Below are positions 1-11,538 of a DNA stretch of 64,000 nucleotides, piece after piece. Origin of the DNA: Acanthosepion lycidas (Eukaryota > Mollusca > Cephalopoda > Sepiida > Sepiidae); contig OZ010580.1 in the NCBI GenBank assembly GCA_963932145.1, forward strand, positions 4,655,334 through 4,719,333. The letters are read 5' to 3'. The notes under the pieces are model-generated. The model made no database searches. It saw only the letters and a program-made list of their open reading frames with translations, and was not told the DNA's origin. The number at the start of each line of letters is the position of its first letter. Position 1 is the first letter of the stretch. The translations under genes and the position numbers were made by a program.

Positions 1-155
1 GCTCATATTTAAAAACAAAAATCCCCTTCCTTTTTTGACCAATGAGAGAAACAGAAACTGTTGAGTCTCATTGACTATCGCTGGAGCCCGCTGCTACACT
101 ATATAAGGAATACGAACTAGACTGTCTTCAGCGAAAATCTCCTACATTCGCAAAC
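1..155 (+). promoter_or_regulatory. H2B promoter, right half of a divergent H2A/H2B promoter
   Basis: A CCAAT box is at 39-43 and a TATA box (TATATAAG) at 100-107, about 50 bases before the H2B start codon. Bases 1-10 read as the reverse complement of the AAATATGAGC block found upstream of the H2A genes at 21.2 and 63.9 kb. The partner H2A gene is therefore inferred to lie, on the minus strand, just left of the window. The same arrangement, inverted, is seen at 21047-21301. Confidence 0.8.
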
Positions 156-527
156 ATGCCTCCTAAAGCGAGCTCCAAGGGTGCTAAGAAAGCCGTAAAG
201 GCTAAGCCTGTCCGTGCCGATGGCAAGAAAATGAAACGTAAGAAGAGGAAGGAAAGCTACTCGATCTACATCTACAAAGTGATGAAACAGGTTCATCCCG
301 ATACCGGCATTTCCAGTAAAGCCATGTCCATCATGAACAGCTTTGTCAACGATCTGTTCGAGAGAATCGCTGCCGAAGCTAGTCGTTTGGCCCATTACAA
401 TAAACGTTCAACCATCACCAGCCGTGAAGTTCAGACCGCTGTCCGTCTTCTTTTGCCCGGAGAATTGGCTAAACATGCCGTTTCTGAAGGAACCAAGGCT
501 GTTACCAAATACACCAGCACCAAGTAA
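156..527 (+). CDS. H2B: Histone H2B (MPPKASS subtype)
   Basis: Core histone H2B, which pairs with H2A in the nucleosome. The product is 123 aa, the usual family length. It has a lysine-rich N-terminal tail (about residues 1-33), the histone fold (about 34-100, with [10 protein letters not shown] and the LAHYNKRST motif) and the conserved C-terminal helix ending AVTKYTSTK. The gene is intronless. The start is the only ATG placed sensibly behind the TATA box at 100-107, and a histone stem-loop follows 24 bases after the stop. The protein is identical to that of the gene at 20675-21046 (minus), and differs from the MAPEVSS subtype at 3216 and 63363 in the tail and at several fold positions. It appears intact and functional. 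Confidence 0.98.
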   Translation: MPPKASSKGAKKAVKAKPVRADGKKMKRKKRKESYSIYIYKVMKQVHPDTGISSKAMSIMNSFVNDLFERIAAEASRLAHYNKRSTITSREVQTAVRLLLPGELAKHAVSEGTKAVTKYTSTK

Positions 528-551
528 ACCTGATATGGTTTTCATACAAAC

Positions 552-567
552 GGCCCTTTTCAGGGCC
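552..567 (+). terminator. Histone mRNA 3' stem-loop (H2B)
   Basis: GGCCCTTTTCAGGGCC is a perfect six-pair stem with a four-base loop, 24 bases after the H2B stop. This is the SLBP-binding 3' end signal of replication-dependent histone mRNAs. A purine-rich AACGAGAATGA follows within about 20 bases and is a candidate U7 snRNP (HDE) site. Confidence 0.95.
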
Positions 568-599
568 ACTTATATTTTAACGAGAATGACTTGACGTAT

Positions 600-1749
600 A
601 CATATGCGATTTTGATTTCTTTCTTTTCTAAATATATATTTCATGATTTTTTATGCATCAGGTGAGTCATTCTAAAAACGATTTAATTTGCAGACTTGTA
701 TGATAATGCCGTATTCAGCGTTTTTATATTTTTAAGAATGTGATAGATAAATAATCTAGTTTTCTCTTCAATGCACTCAATATTTCGTCGATTTTCTTTA
801 TTTTAATGTTAGTGTGTAAGATTGCAATAAATTAAGTCACTGCTTTATAGCAACTCAATGATATTCTTTTAATGAGTATCCCAAATTGATTAATGGACAC
901 GCTTGATTTTTAAGGCATGATCAGAGGATAATAGTGGCCGGTTTTTAGGATCCTGTTTAAAAATATCAAATTACATTTAATTGGACATGGAAGCCACATT
1001 CTTGATGTCTCTAGCTTTTTAAAATGAAAATAATTCATGAATTTTCTGTTTAACTTGGCGCATCTGTTTACCTTTGTCGTTGCATTTGAGCGCACCAGTT
1101 GAGAAACGCTGCTCTAACGTTTATGCTTATTGTCGGAATTATGTGAAGAAATTGCGATGAATATTTAAAAAAAACGTCATTGAAAATTAGTTCAACGAAC
1201 GCTGTAAAATTAACCTTGTTCAAGTAACAAATTTGTACAGATTTTTTTACTGGATTAATATAAATAATTAATATTTCTGTTTAAAGTTAATCTTCGCATA
1301 TAATATTGACTGATACTTTAAATACAATTTAATTTAATTATTCATCTTTACAGAATTTACTGATTGGACAATCATCAACATAAAATTGAATTATTTGACA
1401 CACTAAAGACATCTCATTACAATTTATATCGCCCATTTTCATTTTCAGTTACACACATCTTGGATTAGCCAGTTTCTGTTTCTTTTTAATTTAAAAGAAA
1501 TATTCACCTTTGAACGCGCAAAAAAAATATCCTTGGCAAATATAATTTAATCCGTTTTACACCACTATGTATCACCAAAGTACATGCGTTTTATTTCGAA
1601 ATGAAAAAGAAAAAGCTTGTTTTTAAAATTTACTTAACATCAATTATCCGATTCAAATGAAATATTCATAACTTACTCATTAGTGAATTCCTTGGATACT
1701 AAATAAATAGTTAATATTTTGTGTGTTTGCGTGCTTGTCATGAAACAAA
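600..1749. repeat. AT-rich spacer with a dispersed repeat
   Basis: No gene is visible. Bases about 885-1110 (CCCAAATTGATTAATGGACA, then AACTTGGCGC and GTTGAGAAACGCTG) match 33390-33640 in the same orientation, and 40640-40830 in the opposite orientation. The region is therefore part of an uncharacterised dispersed repeat. The rest is low-complexity AT-rich sequence. Confidence 0.55.
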
Positions 1750-1789
1750 ATAAAGCATTTTCTTTTGTGAGTGCAATCGTTATTTGTTT

Positions 1790-1935
1790 CTAAGTGAATA
1801 GTGATTGAAAAAGAACGGAATCAATTATCAAGCTTATACTTTTTTGAAGCTTTTGCAATGAATGCCAGTAATCAAGACTATTTTGACGAGAGCAAAATTT
1901 AATCATATAAAATGCTTTTTTTTTTTTTTTTTTGT
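1790..1935 (+). mobile_element. Tc1-type transposase C-terminal relic
   Basis: The plus strand here corresponds to the minus strand of the better preserved relic at 17880-18095, sharing the TTGACGAGAGCAAAATTTAA-like end and the TTTTGAAGCTTTTGCAATG block. That relative translates as the C-terminal end of a Tc1-family DNA transposase. This copy is shorter and has an internal T run (about 1917-1933) and frame breaks, so it is a non-functional fragment. The assignment rests on the match to the second copy. Confidence 0.5.
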
Positions 1936-2044
1936 CAAAATGAAAAGTCATGTCTCCCTTTATTTTCAACCATGTATAATAATTTTCTCTTATACTATAT
2001 ACCAGAGATGACCTCAAACTTCTGAACTGTAATATAGCTGTTAA

Positions 2045-2490
2045 ACCACTAATTTTGTTTCATGTTTCTACTAACGAAATTTTCTTGTCTTAAATACTTT
2101 GCTTTGTTTCTGGAGGGCACCTTTCCCTGTTACGATATGTCTGTGTTACATTTCCGTCGTCTGTTACACCACACAGTTAAATTTCTCTGCCTGCTTGTTT
2201 TTGATGTTTCCAATTCAAACTTCACTCTTAGTTTTAGATGTCTTTCTTGATAAACTATCTCCATATGGTTTAGTGACTAGTCTTCATTTCTTTGTGATTT
2301 CCTTTAATACTTTGAGTTTGCCATCAGTAGAGACATCTACGTATCATGTTGTGCTGATTATAGCGACCGATATTAAATCCTAAGTTTTCTCTTCGGCTCG
2401 TTTATTACGATGTATAAATGAAATAAATCCGGCGAGAAGACGCATCCTTGTCTTACACCTATGACGTACTACACTCCAGGCCTATTCACA
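2045..2490 (-). mobile_element. Non-LTR retrotransposon RT relic (copy A)
   Basis: On the minus strand, bases near 2465-2405 translate as VIGVRQGCVFSP followed by DLFHLY. This is reverse-transcriptase motif 4, typical of LINE polymerases. The sequence continues with frame breaks as a partner of copy B at 17331-17745, sharing the block around 2110-2230 that encodes the IRIKQAEKF region. Stops and indels make it a relic. Together with the Tc1 fragment at 1790-1935 it forms a segment repeated in inverse orientation at 17.33-18.1 kb. Confidence 0.75.
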
Positions 2491-2494
2491 GCAT

Positions 2495-2880
2495 AGCATG
2501 ATGAAAAAGAGACCAAACTTAATAAAAACAAAAGTTTATTAGCAAAATGTTAAAGAGGAATGACCAAAGTATTTTTTTAATTATTTTAAAAAAATTTTGA
2601 ACTTTCTAAATTGTTTAATTCGTAATATTTTTTAGTATGTTTTTTAGCGCTTTTTTCGGTTGAAAAACATTAATTTGGAAATTCGCGCAAAAGTCGAATA
2701 ATTGTCTAATTTCAATGCAACTCTTAAGACTTAACAAATAAATGAATTGATTTTTGAGAATATTACTTTTAGAAAATCTAGGTAAAAACTTTTTTCTTAC
2801 ATCTGTTGACCATCTCTTAATTACTTTCATAAAGGTAAAGCGAGGCATCAGAATTGTTGTTTTTCTACATATTCTATACA
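2495..2880. repeat. Dispersed AT-rich repeat (GCATAGYATGATGA family)
   Basis: The segment begins GCATAGCATGATGAAAAAGA, followed by an ACTTAATAAAAACAAAA block and an AAAGAGGAATGACCAAAGTA block. Related stretches occur at 10262, 12102, 33760, 42955 and, reversed, at 5770-5825, 7975-8015, 10950-11020, 11440-11516 and 57975-58050. No coding potential is credible. It is probably a non-autonomous element of unknown type. Confidence 0.6.
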
Positions 2881-3174
2881 AAAAAAATTGCTAAGACGAA
2901 AAATATTTTTGAAGTTCACTAGAAAATGGCATTATGGGTTATTTTCCTGAAAAATGTTTTAATTTATGCGAGTATGAATACGAAACAAAGAATGATTGAT
3001 AAGATGCGGACCGAATTTTACACTTGCTGGGATTTGTTCATGAAGCTAAAAAAAAAAATTGAACGAACACAAATTAAGAAGTACACACGAGATATTGAAG
3101 ACTTAAATGCGATATGTTGAGAAAGAATAAAAAAAATCTATGTAAGCAGTTGTGACAATCGTGAGAATATGAAT
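2881..3174. repeat. H2B 3' spacer duplicated at 62.9-63.3 kb
   Basis: The sequence from ACGAAAAATATT through TGAAGTTCACTAGAAAATGG and AAATCTATGTAAGCAGTTGT matches about 62930-63321. The second copy has roughly 100 extra bases after GAAAATGG. The match shows that the two MAPEVSS-type H2B units descend from one duplicated block that includes the spacer. Confidence 0.75.
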
Positions 3175-3190
3175 GGCCCTAAAAAGGGCC
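3175..3190 (-). terminator. Histone mRNA 3' stem-loop (H2B)
   Basis: On the minus strand this reads GGCCCTTTTTAGGGCC, a perfect stem with a TTTT-type loop, 25 bases after the H2B stop at 3216. It is the replication-dependent histone 3' processing signal. Confidence 0.95.
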
Positions 3191-3215
3191 GTTTTTCTAT
3201 GGAATATATGAAAAT

Positions 3216-3587
3216 TTACTTTGTGCTGGTGTATTTGGTAACAGCCTTCGTTCCCTCAGACACAGCATGTTTAGCCAATTCTCCAGGCAAAAGAAGACGA
3301 ACAGCAGTTTGTACTTCACGGCTAGAGAGAGTTGAACGTTTGTTGTAGTGGGCTAGACGGCTGGCTTCGACAGCGATCCTCTCAAAAAGGTCATTAACAA
3401 AGCTGTTCATAATAGACATAGCTTTGCTAGAGACACCAGTATCGGGGTGGACCTGCTTCAATACTTTGTAAATGTAGATGGAGTAGCTTTCCTTCCTCTT
3501 CTTCCTTTTTTTCTTACCATCACCACCGCGGGAAGCCTTAGCTTTACCGGCCTTTTTAGCACCCTTTGAACTAACTTCAGGAGCCAT
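3216..3587 (-). CDS. H2B: Histone H2B (MAPEVSS subtype)
   Basis: Intact 123-aa core histone H2B with a basic tail, the histone fold and the TKYTSTK end. The frame is open further upstream (to 3677) with another ATG. That ATG lies upstream of the TATA-like element at 3622-3632 and is absent in the duplicate at 63363, so the start was set at 3587 ([12 protein letters not shown]). The protein differs from the MPPKASS subtype in the tail ([11 protein letters not shown]) and in fold positions such as KVLKQ for KVMKQ, GVSS for GISS, RIAVEAS for RIAAEAS and STLSS for STITS. It is transcribed divergently from H2A at 3820. Confidence 0.97.
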   Translation of the reverse strand: MAPEVSSKGAKKAGKAKASRGGDGKKKRKKRKESYSIYIYKVLKQVHPDTGVSSKAMSIMNSFVNDLFERIAVEASRLAHYNKRSTLSSREVQTAVRLLLPGELAKHAVSEGTKAVTKYTSTK

Positions 3588-3819
3588 CGTTAAATCGTTG
3601 TTCAGAATGTTGCCAGTACCTGAATATATATCAGCCAAGTCGGCTCCCACTGCAGCTTTGATTTGCTGAGTTTTCATTGGTCCAAAAATAACACAAAGTT
3701 TTTTAAAAAAATGTGAGCGGTAAAATATCAGCAGCTGCCATGAGCCAACTGTAAGCCTATTTAAAGCTAGTTGCAGTCTTTAGCTAACATTAGTAACTAC
3801 ATCTACTCTATTCAACAAT
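3588..3819. promoter_or_regulatory. Divergent H2B/H2A promoter
   Basis: This 232-base region drives two genes. TATATATTC on the minus strand (about 3622-3632) serves H2B, and TATTTAAAG on the plus strand (3759-3767) serves H2A. A block at about 3711-3790 (GTGAGCGGTAAAATATCAGC, then AGCAGCTGCCATGAGCC) is conserved at 21177-21250 and 63860-63940, marking a shared element. A reversed CCAAT (ATTGG) is at about 3678-3682. Confidence 0.85.
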
Positions 3820-4197
3820 ATGTCTGGACGTGGTAAGGGAGGTAAAGTTAAGGGAAAGAGCAAGACACGCTCATCTCGTGCCGGACTTCAATTCCCCGTT
3901 GGTCGTATCCATCGTCTCCTGCGTAAAGGAAACTACGCCCAGAGAGTCGGTGCCGGTGCTCCCGTCTACTTGGCTGCCGTTATGGAATATTTGGCCGCTG
4001 AAGTTCTTGAGTTGGCAGGAAATGCTGCTAGAGACAACAAGAAATCCAGAATCATTCCCCGTCACTTGCAACTGGCCATCCGTAATGACGAAGAATTGAA
4101 CAAACTGTTGTCTGGAGTCACCATTGCCCAAGGTGGTGTCCTTCCCAACATCCAAGCTGTTCTTCTGCCCAAGAAGACCCAGAAAGCCGCCAAGTAA
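3820..4197 (+). CDS. H2A: Histone H2A
   Basis: Core histone H2A, 125 aa. It starts [19 protein letters not shown] and has the [20 protein letters not shown] helix region, the acidic-patch residues ([20 protein letters not shown]), the docking segment ([20 protein letters not shown]) and the tail KKTQKAAK. It lacks the SQ(E/D)Y tail of H2A.X and the features of H2A.Z, so it is canonical. It sits 232 bases from the divergent H2B and has its own TATA box and stem-loop. It differs from the copy at 21302 by A to V near the C-terminus. Confidence 0.98.
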   Translation: MSGRGKGGKVKGKSKTRSSRAGLQFPVGRIHRLLRKGNYAQRVGAGAPVYLAAVMEYLAAEVLELAGNAARDNKKSRIIPRHLQLAIRNDEELNKLLSGVTIAQGGVLPNIQAVLLPKKTQKAAK

Positions 4198-4222
4198 ACT
4201 TTAAGAAAGAACAAAAACAAAA

Positions 4223-4238
4223 GGCCCTTTTCAGGGCC
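4223..4238 (+). terminator. Histone mRNA 3' stem-loop (H2A)
   Basis: GGCCCTTTTCAGGGCC, 25 bases after the H2A stop. It is the canonical metazoan histone stem-loop. Confidence 0.95.
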
Positions 4239-4239
4239 G

Positions 4240-4985
4240 CTCAAACTTTCATGATGTTCTTTTTCAATTGATTACACGCGATATAAATCTTGTTTATTTT
4301 TCTTTCTTAACTTTATAAACATTCATTAGGCCAAATAGATGACTACGAAAATTGTATTACGCCAGATGAATGAATTTTAAAGAATTTTGACAATGTAAGA
4401 TTACTAGGTCTAACCTAATCAATGAAAACTTGTTTGTAATTATTTGCTTGATTGGGTGATTCTTAAAATTCTGGTCTTTTGAATTCATTTTTACTTCATG
4501 TCATTAATTGAATTCGTTATGGCGTAAAAATGCTTTTAATTTTCTTTCGACAAATTGTGTCAACTAATTTGTTATTTGCTCACTTATGAATACAAGCAAT
4601 GATTTCTCACACATGGACAGGCCTGACTGATACGTTTTTCAGACCGGGTCATTCGAGGTCAAATGAGATTTCACGCAAGCGCATACACTTTTAATTTAAT
4701 TCAGTCAACTGGAAATTTTCATAATCAAAATATTTTATTTTATTCTCAAACTAAAAAAAATATGCTACCTAACTTAAATGAATGATTTACATATTACTCG
4801 ACAAAAATAATATTCGATCAAGAAGGAATTATGAATTTTAACGAATCTATACTCCAATCATTAAAGAATGATAAATGTATATATTATATACAAAGTTTAA
4901 AGAAAGACTTTAAAAAGCATACATAAAGGCGTATGGATGTTCACGAATTCTCCGGGAAATGGCATACTATAAAAAATGCCCCACA
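4240..4985. repeat. H2A 3' spacer conserved in three places
   Basis: No gene. The stretch containing TTTTTCAGACCGGGTCATTC, the TCAGTCAACTGGAAATTTTC block and GTATGGATGTTCACGAATTC matches 21890-22735 downstream of the second H2A and about 45930-47060, where no H2A exists. The spacer therefore travelled with the histone unit. Confidence 0.75.
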
Positions 4986-6735
4986 CACGTCAAAAAATTT
5001 ACTGTATTAAGAGGAAATTTTAATTTTTAGCAATTTTTTATAAAATTTAAAATTGATTAAAAAGCTTGTTTTTCTTGCCTCAGCAGATGGACTGAAAAAT
5101 AGCAAATTTTAGCATTGATTTGGAAATTCTTGCGAAAATCAAATAAATGGATTTTAAAATTTTCAGAGCTTCACGAATGAATTTTTACCTGTTACCTCAC
5201 CTAATTCAAAAGTTCTATTTTTTATTGACTATATTAGTAAAGGATCCTTATTTTTTCTAGGATGGAACAAGTTACCGAAAATCAGATCTGAATTGTAATT
5301 TTCTTAAGACAATGGTGTCCTTAATAAATCTTATTTATCAAAGGAATTAAATGCTTTTCTAATTAATGTCAGTTTTCTTGTATTTTTTTATTTTACAATT
5401 CAGAGCAGATTTTTGGTGAAAAGGGTAACTGTTTTTTTTACAAAACAAGAAATTGATTTACTTTCTCGAAGGAGTCCTGCTTTTAGTAACTAATAAAAAA
5501 AAAATTTTTACCAAGATTTTTCAAAACAAATTTCAAAAATAATTCCATTCATTTTTTATTATGTCCTGAAAGTTTCATTAAAATCCGACAATTTGATTTT
5601 TACAAGTCAGTGTTTTTCACCGGAAAAAGCGCAAAAAAAACTAATCGTTATTATTACGTCGACCGCTGACAAAGAAAATAAGACTTTTTTTTTTAACGTG
5701 CTAGAAAGGATTAAAATTTTTAAAAATAAATAAAAATACTTTGTTTTTTCTTCTTAATAATAAACATTTTGATGGCAAAACTTTTTATTGAGTTTGGGAC
5801 TTTTTTTCATCATGCTATGCTAATTTTTTTCCCGCGTAAAATACATGTCATAACCCAATAATATTATTTCTTTTTTTCTGAAGTAAAATTTTGTCGATAA
5901 AAAATACATTTCTACCAGAATTGTTTACTTTCTTTTTCAATCTTATAATTTAAGTTGTTGAATATTTTAAAATTCAGTTTCAATGTTGTCACTTTTTAAG
6001 AAATGCTGTTTAGTGTTTAGTGTTACTGTTATATAACTTTTACCAATCATAAATATTACAAACCTGGAATCTACCAGCAGTTAAAAAAGAATTTTAATTG
6101 TTTGTGTATGCTTATTTTTAGGTGTTCATTTTATCAATTTCATTACTGAAATAATATAAAAAAAAAAATTCTATAAAATTCCCTAAGAGATGTATGTATG
6201 CAAATAAATATCCTTTAACATTTCGTTATATAATCTTAGTTACAAAATTTTAATTTTTTTATCGTTATAGTATTTTTTAAATTTTATCTTCCAAGATGGC
6301 ATCTAAGTGCAAGGCTATGAAGTACCTAAAAGTTAATATTTAGATTGCTTAAAAAAAATTTTAATCTGTAAAATTTACGTAAAATTTATATCACATCTGT
6401 TCATCCTCCCTATAACTACCATCAATGTAAAAAAAATTTAAATAATGATTGCTTCAAATTACATTAAGTAAACTTTAAATTTTCCTCAAATAACCTTTGA
6501 AAAAAGTCTTTTGTAAAATTTTCAAAACGATGAATTTTACAAATGTTTCAAAATGGCATACATCCTTGATTTTACTGAAAATATCCTATTCCAATCTAAA
6601 TCCATTTTTAAAAATACAATGTATTTTGCTTACTGGGTATAAATTTATTCTTTTACCTTTGAATTAAGGTTTAAAATCTTTTTAACTTTATGTACCGCGA
6701 ATCTTTAAGCAACCCTAAAGTGGTACATTACCGTA
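4960..6735. repeat. AT-rich spacer of dispersed repeat fragments
   Basis: No gene. It starts with the GGCATACTATAAAAAATGCC type of repeat end, and holds a reversed GCATAGCATGATG end at about 5770-5825. It also holds the CATCTGTTCATCC and GAAAATATCCTATTCCAATC blocks that recur at 23.5, 30.1, 47.8 and 59.2 kb. All look like non-autonomous repeat debris. Confidence 0.5.
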
Positions 6736-6775
6736 CATATCTTGCAACCGTTGAATAAATTCGTAGAAAGTTGGC
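6735..6775 (-). promoter_or_regulatory. Conserved element downstream of H4 stem-loop
   Basis: CATATCTTGCAACCGTTGAA and the following AATTCGTAGAAAG abut the H4 stem-loop. They are kept almost unchanged at 23769-23806 and 44745-44780, and in diverged form at 31543-31580 next to the deleted H4. The position directly 3' of the stem-loop suits the histone downstream element read by U7 snRNP; that role is inferred. Confidence 0.6.
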
Positions 6776-6791
6776 GGCCCTAAAAAGGGCC
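6776..6791 (-). terminator. Histone mRNA 3' stem-loop (H4)
   Basis: Minus strand GGCCCTTTTTAGGGCC, 23 bases after the H4 stop. Confidence 0.95.
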
Positions 6792-6814
6792 GTTGAGAGT
6801 GAAGTCTTTCAGAT

Positions 6815-7766
<952 letters not shown>

Positions 7767-7803
7767 ATTCGTATTTTCTCTACGAATACAGCAGAAAAAA
7801 ATC

Positions 7804-7819
7804 GGTCCTTTTCAGGGCC
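7804..7819 (+). terminator. Histone mRNA 3' stem-loop (H3)
   Basis: GGTCCTTTTCAGGGCC, with one G-U pair in the stem, 37 bases after the H3 stop. The same variant serves H2A at 21706 and H3 at 43695. Confidence 0.93.
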
Positions 7820-10065
7820 AATAAATCATCAAAATGTTTTTCTATTGATTCATGATATGCTTTAAAAAAAAAACGAGTGTCGTTCGAATCTAGTGTTTTT
7901 TGGAATTTTAGAAAATTTAGTTAGTATAGTTAAGTTATCCCTCTTCTTTTCTGACAAATTTGCTTACGATCTACATCAAGCCTGGGCCTTTTCCCATCAT
8001 ACTATGCTTTTTTTTTAGCGAGAATGTGATGGCATTTAAATAAAAGGAAACTGTTTTCCACGTACTAATTAAATAAATTCATGTATCTTTTTTAAGTGCA
8101 CTGAGTTGACAATTTTTTTTGAATATGGCACAAAGCCACATGGGGCGCCCAATGAAAATACTGTGTGGGACTAGCTTGTTTTCCATTAGAGCATTCATAG
8201 TGAGACGCCCCTGTGATATGTGCTAATAAATAATTTCGTTTTTTGTAAGATTTTATATTTTGCTAATCGTTTTTTTTTTTTATCCTTAAATAAACCTAAT
8301 CTTTGTTAAACAAATTTTAATATTTTATGCATTTCATGTAAATTGATAATTTGTAAATTTCTGGCTCATTCTTCGCTTGCAAATTCATAAAATTATAATG
8401 AACAAATGGTGAGTGAGATGAACTTCCAATTTAACTCCACGATTGTATTGTGTGATTCTGTGATTATTTTCTTATTCTCGGCTTATCTGTTTCTTTGTGA
8501 AAAACTTAGCTGACCTTAAGTGAATACGATTGATCATGTGCCTAGTTCTTTTTTGATAAAGTTTTAGCAAAGAAAGCATAAAAAAGACGTACCTACGAGG
8601 AAGCCTGTTATCTATGACTCGAAAATGTAAATTGAAACCGATTATCATTACATTTCAGATTAAGTTATACAACGCAGTTTATAATTTAAAGGTCCTCTTC
8701 TCAGTATGATTGTTTTGTTTTTAAATATAGCCTAAAGCTAACGCAATTAAAATAATTTAAATGTCTCCTATTCAGTAAGGCTGTCTTTTTTTATTTGAAA
8801 AATAGTATAGTAGCCTAAAACTAAAAGTTTTGCGTATTTCAATAATGTTTAAGACATTTGTAAAATTTCACAGTCAATTTGTCATCAAAGAATATTAGTT
8901 AACTTCAGAAGAATTAAGTGAATTTTGGAAATGTATTTCTTACTTTAACACTTAGAAGAGCGAAAAGCATGTGTACACAGGACGGTTTTGCTATCTGTCA
9001 ACAAATTCATAAAATAAAAACAGTAGCAGTTACCCTGGAAACGCCGACATAGAGAAGAAACACCAATTTTTAAGTGTTCACGATGCAAAGAAAGGCGGGA
9101 TATGAGTGACCATAAGATTTCGTCAAAGCTTTGTCACAAAATAGCCTATTAATAAAATAATCCATTTATTAATGAATTGATTCATTAAATCTTATGATGT
9201 TTGGTAAATATTTAAAACAGGAGTTGCATTTATTTTGATAGAAATGCGTGCATTTTGGTGGTAAGAATATTATTAACTTAATATTATTAACCTTCACTCG
9301 TCGGATAGTTATTTTTTTTTTTTTTTTTTGTACGTATTTGATTTTGTGTGTGTGCCTGTGCTTGCCATGAACGAAAATATTTCCCTTGTTATATGATTAA
9401 AACTAAAAGCATTATCTGTTTTTATACGAAATCGGAGGTTTCTATATGACATCGAATGAGCCGCTCAGGAGAAAGTCTATCAGTCAGGTAATGGAGCACG
9501 GAATGTTTTCTTTTTTAAATATCTATAAAAAAAAGAAAAACTAAAACTTTTATTTCTACATTCGAGTTTCTAACAAATTAAATACGTACACACATCAAAA
9601 GAAAGAAAAACCGTCAGCGAAGATTTAAACAATATAACATGAAAGACTAGAGAAAAACAAGGTTTGAAGAATTCAAAATTCCTTTCATTGAATTTTGAAA
9701 ATTGTTGCATATTTCCCAAATTATTTATAAGCGAATTCAGTTGTGAAATATTAATAACTTCCAACTCAACTGAATGTAAATATTGTTTAAAGAAATTATT
9801 AAGAAAAATGTTTAAAAAAAATTAATCCTTAATTGTGAAGTTTTTTAGTCTACCAGGTTAAAACATTGAAAAACAATTCAACACCACTTTTCAATTAAAT
9901 TTAATGCTTTAAATTAATCACTTACTGGGTCAAGAAAAACTGCCATAAAGACTGAATTCTATGATTATAATGCTTCTGTTTATCTTGAAATTGAAATGTT
10001 TCATCTCTACAGGTCATTCAGTCGATTTATTCATTGGGACTAACATCGGTTATGCTTGTACGTAG
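7820..10065. repeat. AT-rich spacer with repeat and SINE-like fragments
   Basis: No gene. A reversed GCATAGTATGAT-type repeat end lies at about 7975-8015. At 8123-8160, ATGGCACAAAGCC followed by GGGGCGCCCAATGA resembles the GTGGCACAAGGCC...GGGGCACCCAGTGA module of the SINE-like sequence at 18.7 kb. Bases about 9660-9890 (GTTGCATATTTCCCAAATTA, GAATTCAGTTGT) match 58250-58460. A T run occupies about 9311-9329. Confidence 0.5.
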
Positions 10066-10222
10066 GAAAGAGCGCACATCGACATCGCAAGGTACTCAGA
10101 AATAAAAACATCAAGGGTATCGATAAACCCGCTATCCGCCACCTAGATCGCACCTACGAGGACACATGGCGTTCTTAAGGTTTTCCTTGAGAATGTTATC
10201 CATGATGCCGTTACCTACACTC
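10066..10222 (+). pseudogene. Histone H4 pseudogene
   Basis: A decayed H4 copy that does not appear as an open frame. It retains CATCGCAAGGT-CTCAG (10083-10099), GGTATCGATAAACCCGCTAT (near 10117-10136) and, after an internal loss, CTACGAGGACACATGGCG plus the CTTAAGGTTTTCCTTGAGAA block. Homology ends at ACCTACACT. About 50 bases coding for the [13 protein letters not shown] region are gone, and the 5' and 3' ends and stem-loop are missing. It cannot encode H4. Confidence 0.85.
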
Positions 10223-10232
10223 TATTTTCAAC

Positions 10233-11538
10233 TAGATACCGACATGAGATCGCTGGAAAATGAGCATAGCAGGATTATAACGGCCTTAAACTCGACGAAA
10301 ACAAAATTTTATCGTCAAAATGTTTGTTTTTATTAGGAAAGAACAAAGTAATTTTTAATTATTTTTCAAAATTTTTCTGTCTTTATTAGAGTATTCATAC
10401 TTTTGATTGAAAAACCTCGTTTCTCATCATCAGCGAATGTCCTACTAAATAACATGGCGGATTTTTGTGTATTTTTTTAATGGCAGTCATTAATTTTGAA
10501 AATCTTGCAAAAATAAAAATAATTGTCGCATTTTAATGACACTTTCAGAAACTATTCACAAATGATGGAAATTATTATAAATATGTTTATTTTTTTTAAA
10601 GTCATGGTAAAAAAAAAATTATTTATTATTACCCACCCCCACAATTAATTTTATGAAAACTCATGAAATTCTAATTTGTACAGTTTTAGTGATTAAAAAG
10701 CACAAGGCTTCGAGGAAAGCAAATCATTTTTTTAGTTGACCCCCGTCTACCTTAAAATCAGCTCTGAATTGTAACAGACAAAGCTCAAATATGAAATAAA
10801 GCTGTTTACAACCAGCAAGTTGCCAATAGCTAAAAATCTAATATATTTTTTTTGTGTGCCCAAAAATAGCTTAAATTCAAATATACGGAAGACCGTGAGC
10901 ATCATGAAAGCAATAGTCCGTCACGTGGTTTGCGTTGGTAGTAACATAAACATTTTGACGTTGAAATTCTGCTTTCGTCAAGTTTAAGGCCGTTTTTATC
11001 ATACTATGCCTACTTAGAAATAACGAGGTAAATAAGTTGTTCACATAAAGCTGCCATAACTGTCAATTGTGACTATCCGTACTATAACTTTTCCTCCCCT
11101 AAGATGAAATTACGCACATGTCACTTGTCAATCAACACCTCTGTTTATTCTATCATTTTAAAGTATATTTTTTCAGCACAGAAAGTAACGTTTGTTTCAA
11201 AATACATTAAATAAACTTTATAATTTCTAATTTTCTTAAATTAATTTTTAAAAAAATCATAATTGATTTTTTAAACGGAGATTTTCACTTTTGTAAACAA
11301 ATGTTAAAAAAAATGGCTGAAGATCGATCTCTGTCAATTTTGCTGATCAAAAAAATACAAGATCTTTAACGAAAATTTTGGACGTGCTAGAAATTATTAA
11401 AAAATAATCAAAAAATACTTTGATCTTTCCTCTTGATAATAACATAAACATTTAGACGATAAAAAATTATTTTCATCAAGTTTAAGGCCGTCATTATCCT
11501 GCTATGCTCATTTTCCAGCGATCTCACGTTGGTACCTA
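10233..11538. repeat. Fold-back element with ~110-bp inverted ends
   Basis: The left end (10233-10350: TACCGACATGAGATCGCTGG, AAAATGAGCATAGCAGGAT, then ACGGCCTTAAACT) reappears reverse-complemented at about 11410-11538. The interior carries a further reversed copy of the ACGGCCTTAAACT end near 10980-11020, so it may be a nested pair. No transposase is visible. A non-autonomous DNA element or two head-to-head copies of the GCATAG repeat family would both fit. Confidence 0.65.

Noticed and set aside
3588..3677. In-frame upstream extension of the H2B at 3216 (30 extra codons)
   Set aside because: It crosses the TATA region and is not open with a Met in the near-identical copy at 63363.
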